Source: an uncultured Bacilli bacterium
Lineage (GTDB): Bacteria > Bacillota_I > Bacilli_A > RF39 > UBA660
Direction: 5' to 3'
NCBI GenBank assembly: GCA_934090595.1
Contig: CAKOJO010000019.1
Coordinates: 1 to 19,290 of the forward strand
DNA length: 19,290 nt
Below, one piece after another: positions 1 through 6,124 of the stretch. Position 1 is the first letter of the stretch; each line of letters opens with the position of its first letter. A program made the position numbers and the translations under genes. Below the pieces are notes generated by a model. It was not told the DNA's origin. It was given only the letters and a program-made list of their open reading frames with translations, and made no database searches.

Positions 1-35
1 GTTAGTAGTTTATTACTACCTATAATTTAGATAAT

Positions 36-226
36 TAGAGGTTGTCCGACTTCAACCTTTATGGCTCCATTTAAAAATACAGAACTTAGTAATTTGCTGA
101 GTTCTTTTTTTGTGCCCACGTAGGCTGCTTGAAAAGCAGGTTCTCACCTTGTTTTACAAGACCATTAAACTACATTTTTAATCTTTGATTAAAACTAAAA
201 CGATGATTGTTTTTAATCATCGTTTT
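36..226 (+). repeat. Structured repeat element, copy 1 (candidate plus-strand ncRNA)
   Basis: This element aligns from about 61 to 226 with 1441-1603, by eye roughly three quarters identical. It contains four hairpins: P1, stem 36-44/53-61; P2, GAACTTAG (82-89) pairing with CTGAGTTC (97-104) and followed by a T run; P3, CTGCTT (125-130) pairing with AAGCAG (134-139); and a terminal 12-bp stem 197-208/215-226. P1 differs completely in sequence from copy 2 but still pairs, and P3 shows a compensatory G-C to A-T change. G-T pairs in P1 and P2 would be G-U only in plus-strand RNA. It lies directly 3' of, and convergent with, the nuclease-like gene. I do not recognise a known RNA family. It could instead be a small non-autonomous DNA element. 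Confidence 0.6.
197..226. terminator. Bidirectional terminator overlapping a stop codon
   Basis: A perfect 12-bp stem (197-208 with 215-226) has a 6-base loop. Read on the minus strand it ends in a T-rich tail. The TAA of the nuclease-like gene (213-215) lies inside the hairpin, so the last codons form one arm. On the plus strand it would also close repeat copy 1. Confidence 0.7.
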
Positions 227-986
227 CTGCACTAATTTTCTTTATAATTTGATTATTTCTATACCATAGAATTTGATCTGTCAAATTATACCATTTGATT
301 TGAACATTGTATCTACATTTTTCATATTTGCTATTGTAATTTAGATTTCTTGACTGTGGTTGTATAAATAATGGTCCAATATGAAGTCCTGTTGTTTTCA
401 TATCTTTGTATTCATATATTATTTCTTTTACCTCATTTTCTTTTAGATAGAAAAAATTGTTTATTGAACCTATTATTATAGCATCTACCCTTTTGAATTT
501 TTTACTTCTTCCTTGTAAAATAAATCTTTCAATACATTTTTCTATGAATTCCTTATTATTAAATTTTTGATTCAAGTAATCTATATCTTTTTGATTTAGT
601 TCTTTGTATTCATTAACACTTATTCTTGTTTTTCCTGTGCCATTTTTTGTTCCGTCTGCATAATGAAAATACAAGTATTTTTCTATAATATCTTTTGAAA
701 AATGATTTGTTATTAAAAAATGAATGAATTCAGAAATTGGTTCTAAATGAAATGAGTTTTTGTCTCCGATTTTTAAACTCAGATTTTTTTCTATGTTGTT
801 TATTGTAATTATTATATCTGTTTTATCCTTTTCTTTATTTTTAGTTGCATAAACAATATCATTTTCATCTATGTTGTCATATAGTACGTTTATTAGTTCT
901 TGCATTAATGGATTCAACTGTCTTACTTGTTTTTTGTTCAAATAGTTTATGTAGATAAGTTCATTTTTTATACCTTTATTTATCAT
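213..986 (-). CDS. Predicted PD-(D/E)XK nuclease-like protein
   Basis: The 257-residue protein has no signal peptide or membrane segment. Its N-terminus carries a conserved-looking Glu-9 followed by Leu-Asn-Lys. A nuclease-like core follows: Asp-57 in a hydrophobic strand, then Ser-Leu-Lys (70-72), then a Ser-Phe-His-x-Glu-Pro segment (78-83). This matches the D...xK layout of restriction-endonuclease-like proteins, although the usual acidic residue before Lys-72 is Ser-70. The C-terminal part (from about 165) is beta-rich and basic. A good ribosome site (AAAGGAG) precedes the ATG. Repeat copy 1 begins at its 3' end, and a broken copy of its residues 187-220 region lies at 2756-2866. The nuclease assignment is an inference from motif pattern. 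The target is unknown; defence or selfish-element roles fit the setting. Confidence 0.5.
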   Translation of the reverse strand: MINKGIKNELIYINYLNKKQVRQLNPLMQELINVLYDNIDENDIVYATKNKEKDKTDIIITINNIEKNLSLKIGDKNSFHLEPISEFIHFLITNHFSKDIIEKYLYFHYADGTKNGTGKTRISVNEYKELNQKDIDYLNQKFNNKEFIEKCIERFILQGRSKKFKRVDAIIIGSINNFFYLKENEVKEIIYEYKDMKTTGLHIGPLFIQPQSRNLNYNSKYEKCRYNVQIKWYNLTDQILWYRNNQIIKKISAENDD

Positions 987-1000
987 ATTATTTCTCCTTT

Positions 1001-1029
1001 CATATATATAGAACGCATATTTTTGTAAA
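1001..1029 (-). promoter_or_regulatory. Probable promoter of the nuclease-like gene
   Basis: On the minus strand a TTTACA box (1024-1029) is followed after 15-17 bases by a TATATA/TATATG stretch (1001-1008), just upstream of the AAAGGAG ribosome site. The -35 is good and the -10 is approximate because the stretch is a run of alternating T and A. Confidence 0.45.
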
Positions 1030-1062
1030 GTTCCTAAATTTTTTTATTTTTTTACAATAAAT

Positions 1063-1091
1063 AAAACGGGTTTTTGTTGCAAACTCGTTTT
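1063..1091 (-). terminator. Terminator after the truncated fragment
   Basis: AAAACGGGTTT (1063-1073) pairs with AAACTCGTTTT (1081-1091) over 11 positions with one non-canonical pair, and T-rich sequence follows on the minus strand. It lies just past the stop of the 1101-1400 fragment. On the plus strand the odd pair is G-U, so it could work both ways. Confidence 0.55.
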
Positions 1092-1100
1092 AATATTTAA

Positions 1101-1400
1101 TTATTTATTTTCTTCTCTTTCAGAATAATATTCTGGAACATCAGGGATAGCATTTATTCCATCTACTGGTTGATTTAGTGTTTCATGTATTTTTAATGGA
1201 TTTATTTTTGGTAAATCTGATACTTCTATCTTATCTTTACCAAGCATTGTTTTAAGTGCTATGTTAAGCATTCTTATATCATATTGTCCTTTAAATAATG
1301 GAACAATATGTTTATCTAAATGATACATTTTATAGACTGCGGTCATTGCTGTTCTAACACTAATTTCAACAGTAAATACAACATCTTCTTGTTGATTTAG
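1101..1400 (-). pseudogene. 5'-truncated gene fragment, function not recognised
   Basis: An ATG at 1346 would give 81 residues, but it has no ribosome site (upstream bases are GTTAGAACAGCA). The same frame stays open upstream to a TGA at 1401-1403 and encodes further protein-like sequence (NQQEDVVFTVEISVRTA) with no ATG, GTG or TTG there. This suggests the C-terminal 99 codons of a once longer gene whose 5' part was lost where repeat copy 2 begins (1414). The protein is soluble, with a Lys/Leu-rich helical part and a Pro-rich acidic tail. It retains its own terminator (1063-1091). I do not recognise the family. A functional 81-residue product from an unusual start cannot be excluded. Confidence 0.5.
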
Positions 1401-1413
1401 TCAATCTTTGGAG

Positions 1414-1603
1414 TATAACTTTTCTATTATAAGAAAAGTTATGATTCCATTTAAAAATATAGAACTTAGTAATTTGCTGATTGCTTTTTTGTGTCTACAA
1501 GGCTATTTGAAAAGTAGGCTTTTTCTTTGTTTTATAGGACAGCTAAACTATATTTTATTCTTCGATTAAAAATAAATGATGATTGCTTTTTATCATCTTT
1601 TTT
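1414..1603 (+). repeat. Structured repeat element, copy 2 (candidate plus-strand ncRNA)
   Basis: This is the second copy of the element at 36-226, with the same order of hairpins. P1 is an 11-bp stem (1415-1425 with 1432-1442) of different sequence from copy 1, extendable by a T-G pair. P2 begins identically (GAACTTAG, TAATTTG loop, CTGA) but its lower stem is weakened. P3 is CTATTT (1503-1508) with AAGTAG (1512-1517), changed from copy 1 by one compensatory pair and one C-G to T-G change. The last hairpin (1578-1583 with 1592-1597) is followed by six T's on the plus strand, a typical intrinsic terminator. It lies immediately 3' of the HD-domain gene, as copy 1 lies 3' of the nuclease-like gene. 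Confidence 0.6.
1578..1603 (+). terminator. Terminator at the end of repeat copy 2
   Basis: GATGAT (1578-1583) pairs with ATCATC (1592-1597), and TTTTTT (1598-1603) follows on the plus strand. Three more A-T pairs extend the stem beyond a T-T mismatch. It corresponds to the terminal hairpin of copy 1. Confidence 0.5.
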
Positions 1604-1639
1604 GGTACATTTTATCATTTTTGTATTGATATTATACTA

Positions 1640-2668
1640 TTAAAAGTCAAAATCTAAATATACGTAATTATTCATATCGTAAGATAAATTATTTTCAATC
1701 ATTTTATTGGCAGTTTTACAACATTTGGAAATTCTTTTTCCATTAAGTAATGGATCAATGTATCTAATCTTTGCGCCATGGTGAACATAATAAACATTTT
1801 GAGGTTCTTCTTTTGATACTTTTACTTTTTTAGCATTTTTCCAAGTATTAAATATATCATTATATTTAGAAGTTTTTATAATATCTATTACTTCACTTTC
1901 TTTTAATGTATATAAATCTTTTTTTGATATTTTGTTTTCATTACTTAATCTTTTTAGAATGTCTGCGATTAATTGCATAGAGTATCTAGTTCTATCTTCA
2001 CGATATATAATAGATAATTCACTTGTTACCTTTACGAAATTTCTAGCTATTTCTTTTGTTTTAAAACCCAGTTCAATTTCATTTTCTTCATTAGTTTGGA
2101 TTTCAATGTCATCATATATTTCTTTAATATTTATTAAATCTAACAATCTATATGTAAACAATGCATTTGATAATGAATATTCTAATCTATCAGCAGATAA
2201 TTTGGGTGTGTCATTGTCCGCGATAGGGTATAAGTGATAATTATCTATTTCTGATATTTTTATATTGTCTCTTTCTGATAAACTCATAATTTCTTTTGAG
2301 TTTTTAATTATTTCTGTTGTTAGGTCTTCAGTTGACTCTTGTATCATGTAATCTCCATTGATAAAATCTACACAATGTTTAAATGCAGGTGTTGCTATGT
2401 CATGAAATAATCCGGATAGAGTTTGCTTTTTATCATGTGTGAAATGCCATATGATTAAAGCAACTGCTACAGAATGATCTAGACTTGAAAAGAAAAAATC
2501 ACTTTCAAATAAGTCAGAGTATATAGTTCCACAAGTAATACTAATATATTGTTGTGATAAAAGTTCTTTGGTATCTATATATTCATTTAACCAGTCTGGA
2601 AATTCTGGTTCTAATATTTTGAAATATTCTTTTATTTCTGTATTTAAATTATCATAGTATAGTTTCAT
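1640..2668 (-). CDS. HD-domain phosphohydrolase (SAMHD1/dNTPase-like)
   Basis: The protein has 342 residues. The HD metal-binding set is visible: His-65 in LDHS, His-89/Asp-90 in LFHD, and Asp-160 in SADR. The stretch after the HD pair (ATPAFKH, then an acidic segment) resembles the GHGPFSH region of dNTP triphosphohydrolases and SAMHD1-type proteins, so hydrolysis of a nucleotide phosphate is the best guess. The remaining C-terminal half is helical and ends in an aromatic/acidic tail. There are no membrane segments. An AAGGATG ribosome site precedes the ATG. The gene lies between repeat copy 2 and a remnant of the nuclease-like gene, which suggests it was acquired as a module. HD proteins of this type occur both in nucleotide housekeeping and in phage defence; the sequence does not decide. 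Confidence 0.75.
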   Translation of the reverse strand: MKLYYDNLNTEIKEYFKILEPEFPDWLNEYIDTKELLSQQYISITCGTIYSDLFESDFFFSSLDHSVAVALIIWHFTHDKKQTLSGLFHDIATPAFKHCVDFINGDYMIQESTEDLTTEIIKNSKEIMSLSERDNIKISEIDNYHLYPIADNDTPKLSADRLEYSLSNALFTYRLLDLINIKEIYDDIEIQTNEENEIELGFKTKEIARNFVKVTSELSIIYREDRTRYSMQLIADILKRLSNENKISKKDLYTLKESEVIDIIKTSKYNDIFNTWKNAKKVKVSKEEPQNVYYVHHGAKIRYIDPLLNGKRISKCCKTANKMIENNLSYDMNNYVYLDFDF

Positions 2669-2755
2669 TTTTTCACATCCTTGTAGATATAATTTGTATT
2701 TTAAAGTTGTTTTTATTATTGAGTTTCATTTATTGTTAATTTTTGATCTAATAAT

Positions 2756-2866
2756 CTTTTTGTACTATTTTTATTTATAATTCAGATTTTTTGACTGTGG
2801 TTAATGAATAATGGTCCAATATGAAGTCCTGTTGTTTTCATATCTTTGTGTTCATATATTATTTTT
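2756..2866 (-). pseudogene. Frameshifted remnant of the nuclease-like gene
   Basis: About 100 bases here closely match 325-430 inside the nuclease-like gene, with a 50-base core almost identical. Translated on the minus strand it reads IIYEHKDMKTTGLHIGPLFI, against the same peptide with one change (Glu-Tyr-Lys for Glu-His-Lys) in the intact gene. A one-base loss then shifts the frame, so the following Pro-Gln-Ser-Arg-Asn-Leu-Asn-Tyr segment is out of frame and hits a stop. It ends about four bases from the stop codon of the next gene (2871). It shows that a second copy of the nuclease-like gene once stood here. Confidence 0.8.
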
Positions 2867-2870
2867 TGTT

Positions 2871-3530
2871 TTATACTAAATATGCTACTATTCCAATTAC
2901 GCCAGTCATTGCTAAACCTAAACTTGGCATTATGATACCTGGTAAATCTTGAAATTTATTAGGGTTAATCTTTCTAAATAGTACACCAATAATTAAGAAT
3001 ACTATTGAATTTAATAAAGCCATCCATTTAGGAACTCCTAAAGATCCATTTAATACTGCGATCATTATACATATATCAGTACTCATAAGTACAATGTAAG
3101 ATAGGAAGAATGGCGGATATATTGTTCTATAAAAGCCTTCTAGTGTGTTGTCTGCAATGTCATAATTATCTTTACCATCATTGGTAATTCTTTTATAAAT
3201 GACTGCTTGGATGCATAACATTGAATGAACGAATAGTCCTCCTACACAGCCAATGAAGCCTGTTATTAAAATTAAATTAGATAGTAATAAATTATTTTTT
3301 CTAATCATATCTGCTATAGCATAAAATCCAAATCCTAGTAAAATTACCCCAAACATTGCACATATTATAGATAGGCCAAATCTCCATTCAGACATTTTGC
3401 TCCAATTACTATCAATATTTTTTGATGTTCCTAGTTTTTTATTTTCTTTACCTTTCAAATCGAATAATAGATCACTTGTGCAGCATAGTAATCCTCCGAC
3501 TAGTCCCATAATGCTTAAAATCAAATTCAT
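2871..3530 (-). CDS. Polytopic membrane protein (DUF6796-like)
   Basis: The 219-residue integral membrane protein has about six hydrophobic segments (near 1-18, 52-75, 81-108, 137-160, 168-186 and 197-218). The first is followed by a Cys-Cys pair and a cytosolic-looking basic stretch with Asp-Leu-Lys-Gly-Lys. The N-terminal pattern (GLVGGLLCC, then DLLFDLKGK, then SNWSKMSEWRF) recalls the uncharacterised DUF6796 family of Firmicutes; that name is from memory and tentative. The role is unknown. It has its own promoter (3564-3592) and a weak TAGGT-type ribosome site. No terminator is visible after its stop; the accessory region starts a few bases later, so its original 3' end may have been replaced. 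Confidence 0.65.
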   Translation of the reverse strand: MNLILSIMGLVGGLLCCTSDLLFDLKGKENKKLGTSKNIDSNWSKMSEWRFGLSIICAMFGVILLGFGFYAIADMIRKNNLLLSNLILITGFIGCVGGLFVHSMLCIQAVIYKRITNDGKDNYDIADNTLEGFYRTIYPPFFLSYIVLMSTDICIMIAVLNGSLGVPKWMALLNSIVFLIIGVLFRKINPNKFQDLPGIIMPSLGLAMTGVIGIVAYLV

Positions 3531-3563
3531 GTTTATTACCTACTTTCTATGTTTTTTGTACTT

Positions 3564-3592
3564 TTTATATATAAATTATACTATAATGTAAA
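3564..3592 (-). promoter_or_regulatory. Promoter of the membrane-protein gene
   Basis: On the minus strand TTTACA (3587-3592), a 17-base spacer and TATAAA (3564-3569) form a good sigma-A-like promoter upstream of the ATG at 3530. An overlapping TATAAT in the spacer could be an alternative -10 but has no matching -35. Confidence 0.55.
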
Positions 3593-3634
3593 GATATTTT
3601 CTATAAGTATTCTTAGGTTTTATATATGTTCCAT

Positions 3635-3660
3635 TAAAAAAGAAGCTTGTTATGCTTCCT
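3635..3660 (-). terminator. Terminator overlapping the stop of the PrsW-type gene
   Basis: On the minus strand AGGAAGC pairs with GCTTCTT (3654-3660 with 3640-3646, including one G-U pair), followed by a run of U's. The hairpin contains the last codons and TAA of the protease gene. Confidence 0.7.
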
Positions 3661-4825
3661 TTTTGGTTTTTGAATTATTTTTTGTTTCTAATTTTTTTGC
3701 TTCATCTACTTGTTTTAGTCCTAAGTTTATGAAGTATATTATTACTAACCATGCTGCTACTGTTAAGCCTATTTGAAGTAGATAGTATGGTGTATTTATA
3801 GGCATATCCCACATTCCGTGAAGTATAATTGGTATTAAGCATATTAGTAAGAATCTCTTGTCATTTATGTGTTTTTTGTCTAGTTTTTCGAATCCTTTTA
3901 CGTACATTAATGCTGCTCCTTCGATTGCTGCCCAAGCAACGTGTCCACCTGGTGCTAGGAATCCACGTAGTTTTATTACTCCAAGCATTGATTCTAGTCC
4001 ATTGCTTAAGCCGAATCTTAATATGTATCCTGCTGTTTCAAATGCTGCGAATCCTGCTCCTACTGCTGCTCCTATTAAAAGACCATCTAATATGTAGTTG
4101 CTTTTTTTGCTTTTGAATAGGAAAAATGCTACTATTGCTGCTTTTGCTACTTCTTCTATTAGTCCGACCATTAATGCTCCGGAATAAGTGCTTATATCGG
4201 TATTAAAGTCTAATGATAAGAATAGTATTGCAAGTATTAAGCTTAGTCCTCCACCCAAGATAAAGTATTTCATTACTTTATAGAACGGAATGTTTCTAAA
4301 TATATTTATCTCAAAGAAAAATATTAGTATTGTTACTGGAACGGCGAATGCTGCAAGCATTACCATGGCTGGTAAGAAGTTGGCATTTCCATATGTTATA
4401 AATCCTATTCTAACTGGTATGTATGCTATTAAGAAGAAGATGAATATTTTAAAGTATACCCATGCTGTTGCTTTTGTTGGGTCAACATCTTTTAAGTCAG
4501 GTGTTGTATTTGGTCCACCGCATATAAATACTTCGTCTAATTCTTCATCGGTATGTTTTTCAAAAGTGTTTTTGAATAGGTCTTTAAATGTTACATAGTT
4601 TTCACTTTTTGCCCCGGTTATTTTATCTAGGTTTTCGCTTATAATGTTTTGAGCGTTTTTCTTTTGAAGTGGGTAACCACATTCTGGACATGTTACATCA
4701 CTTGGTTTTACTATTTTTCCACATTCTGGACATGTTTTATTATCGTTTTTATATCCACAGTGGGGACATACTTTAGCAGTACTTGAAATTTCTTTGTTAC
4801 ATTCACGGCATTTTATTAAGGCCAT
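3650..4825 (-). CDS. Zinc-ribbon PrsW-family intramembrane protease
   Basis: The protein has 391 residues. Residues 1-50 hold two zinc ribbons (Cys-6/9/20/23 and Cys-32/35/46/49). From about 120 to 370 there are eight or so membrane segments with the hallmark residues of PrsW-type metalloproteases: Glu-224/Glu-225 and Lys-228 (EEVAK), Glu-263 (FAAFE), His-295 (GGHVAW) and His-336 with Asp-340 (HGMWD). PrsW in Bacillus subtilis makes the first cut in the anti-sigma factor RsiW. The fused N-terminal zinc ribbons are presumably cytosolic and may bind a partner. The start has a strong site (AAAGGAGGT) and lies one base past the preceding gene, so the two are co-translated. No sigma factor lies nearby, so the substrate is unknown; the upstream single-pass protein is a candidate. 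Confidence 0.85.
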   Translation of the reverse strand: MALIKCRECNKEISSTAKVCPHCGYKNDNKTCPECGKIVKPSDVTCPECGYPLQKKNAQNIISENLDKITGAKSENYVTFKDLFKNTFEKHTDEELDEVFICGGPNTTPDLKDVDPTKATAWVYFKIFIFFLIAYIPVRIGFITYGNANFLPAMVMLAAFAVPVTILIFFFEINIFRNIPFYKVMKYFILGGGLSLILAILFLSLDFNTDISTYSGALMVGLIEEVAKAAIVAFFLFKSKKSNYILDGLLIGAAVGAGFAAFETAGYILRFGLSNGLESMLGVIKLRGFLAPGGHVAWAAIEGAALMYVKGFEKLDKKHINDKRFLLICLIPIILHGMWDMPINTPYYLLQIGLTVAAWLVIIYFINLGLKQVDEAKKLETKNNSKTKKEA

Positions 4826-4826
4826 A

Positions 4827-5537
4827 TTAGTTTACCTCCTTTAATGTTTCCATTATTATTTTTCCAACGTTGTTTATTTCGTCAGTGTTAGTGTTTTCTT
4901 CTTTTGTTGTTACTAAATACATGCTATTTCCTACTAGAAAGGCGTATCTATTGTCAACAACTACGTGATTGCTTGAAGTGTATGTGTATTGTATCCCATA
5001 GACGTATTTGTCACTTATATATGCACTTACTAGATCGATTGTTATTCTAGCATCAGGGTATTCTTTGCCGATTGCGGTAGTAAGTTCTGTTAAAAGTTCT
5101 CTAGGATCATTGTAGCTTTTATATTTTTCTATCATTACATAAGGTATTAACGCTCCTTCTTTATCGATATTTTTAGCTACATAGATGCTACCGTCTTTAC
5201 TAACATATACTTTATATGTTGTTGGAAATTCAAAGTATTTACCATTTTGATTGAATTCATAGTTACCATTTGCATTTGGTTTTAATTCAACGTTTGGATT
5301 GTTGTCCTGATTGTTAGTGTTAGGACTATCGATGAAAAAGAAATATCCTGCGATTAAAATTATTACTATAATTATCAGGTATTTATTATTCCATTTGTTT
5401 TTTAGTTCATTAAGATTAGTTTTATTATTTTGATTATTACTGCTTGTTCTTTTTTCGAATGAGTATCCACAGTGAGGACAGCTTTCTGCTTTATCACTTA
5501 TTTGTTTATCGCACTCTGGACATTTGATTAGTGCCAT
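4827..5537 (-). CDS. Zinc-ribbon single-pass membrane protein
   Basis: The protein has 236 residues. An N-terminal zinc ribbon (Cys-6, Cys-9, Cys-20, Cys-23) is almost the same as that of the downstream protease, beginning MALIKC in both. A polar Asn-rich linker follows, then one hydrophobic membrane segment (about 53-69). An outer domain of about 165 residues with alternating beta strands and a C-terminal helix recalls small PsbP/LpqN-like secreted folds, but I cannot name it. The predicted topology is N-in/C-out. It is first in a two-gene operon with a very good promoter (5559-5587) and AAGGAGG ribosome site. The shared zinc ribbon and tight coupling suggest that the two proteins act together, perhaps as sensor or substrate and protease; that is inference. 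Confidence 0.7.
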   Translation of the reverse strand: MALIKCPECDKQISDKAESCPHCGYSFEKRTSSNNQNNKTNLNELKNKWNNKYLIIIVIILIAGYFFFIDSPNTNNQDNNPNVELKPNANGNYEFNQNGKYFEFPTTYKVYVSKDGSIYVAKNIDKEGALIPYVMIEKYKSYNDPRELLTELTTAIGKEYPDARITIDLVSAYISDKYVYGIQYTYTSSNHVVVDNRYAFLVGNSMYLVTTKEENTNTDEINNVGKIIMETLKEVN

Positions 5538-5558
5538 ATTTTTTCCTCCTTTTGTTTC

Positions 5559-5587
5559 ATTATAACAAATTTGTAACGAAATGTCAT
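5559..5587 (-). promoter_or_regulatory. Strong promoter of the zinc-ribbon/PrsW operon
   Basis: On the minus strand ATGACA (5582-5587), exactly 17 bases, and a perfect TATAAT (5559-5564) lie just upstream of the AAGGAGG site (5544-5550) and the ATG at 5537. The short leader leaves little room for other control. Confidence 0.8.
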
Positions 5588-5705
5588 TAGATTGATTTTT
5601 TTGTTTTTCTATTTATATTATACTATATATTTTTATATTTATTATGTATTTTGTAATTGTCCTTATGTAGTTATTATTCATAAAATATTTTGAGGAGGAA
5701 ATATT

Positions 5706-6089
5706 GTGGAAAAAGAGCTTAGTAATATAGTAAGTGCAGTTGGTAATTATGATCAAATACCTACTTCGATTACTTCGGTTGCTTCGGTTGTTACAATGAT
5801 TGATGGTCTTAGTATTAGTAAGGTTGCTGATAAAAGAGTATGGGCTGATGGATTGCTTACTTATACTGTAACTATTACAAATAATACCGTGAAGGAATAT
5901 AGTAGTCCGGTTGTTCAAGATACGCTTGATATTTTACTTATTGATTTTGTTGATAGTAGTGTTACTATAGATGGAGTTACTTCTTCGGCTTATACTTATA
6001 GTAGTGATACTGGTTTATTAACTATTAATCTTGATAAGATAGATGCTTCTTCGTCTAAGGTTATTACTTTTCAAGTTAAAAAGAAATAG
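5706..6089 (+). CDS. Small DUF11-like beta-sandwich protein without signal peptide
   Basis: The 127-residue product starts at a GTG chosen because GAGGAGG lies seven bases upstream; no ATG fits. The protein is Val/Thr/Ser-rich with regular beta strands. The core YTVTITNN, then VVQDTLD, then LTINLD and VITFQVKK follows the DUF11 (conserved repeat, Ig-like) pattern. There is no signal peptide, membrane segment or anchor. A longer paralogue lies at 14654-15184, and the two share SN-VSA, W-DG-L-YT and LTINLD positions. The gene is monocistronic and divergent from the zinc-ribbon operon. A TTGATT box with T/A-rich -10 candidates near 5592-5625 could be its promoter. It converges on the WxL gene. 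Signal-less DUF11 proteins are known in Clostridia, and their role is not established. Confidence 0.75.
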   Translation: MEKELSNIVSAVGNYDQIPTSITSVASVVTMIDGLSISKVADKRVWADGLLTYTVTITNNTVKEYSSPVVQDTLDILLIDFVDSSVTIDGVTSSAYTYSSDTGLLTINLDKIDASSSKVITFQVKKK

Positions 6090-6097
6090 TTTAGCTA

Positions 6098-6124
6098 AAA
6101 AAATCACATTTTTTGTGATTTTTT
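6098..6124. terminator. Shared bidirectional terminator
   Basis: AAAAAATCACA (6098-6108) pairs perfectly with TGTGATTTTTT (6114-6124) around a five-T loop. It is flanked by A's on one side and T's on the other, so it can stop transcription from both the DUF11-like gene and the convergent WxL gene, whose TAA lies in its right arm. Confidence 0.85.

Noticed and set aside
36..226. Repeat as a T-box leader or a known riboswitch
   Set aside because: No T-box core motif or other recognisable ligand-binding core is present, and no plus-strand gene follows either copy.
1..1603. The repeated element as a CRISPR array
   Set aside because: Only two copies, about 1.4 kb apart, each far longer than a CRISPR repeat, with a gene in between and no cas genes.
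3829..4598. Plus-strand open frames over the PrsW-type gene
   Set aside because: They overlap a gene with clear catalytic motifs, have no ribosome sites and translate to hydrophobic antisense sequence.
5613..5918. Minus-strand open frame over the first DUF11-like gene
   Set aside because: It is low in complexity, lacks a ribosome site and is the antisense shadow of a gene with a strong GAGGAGG site.
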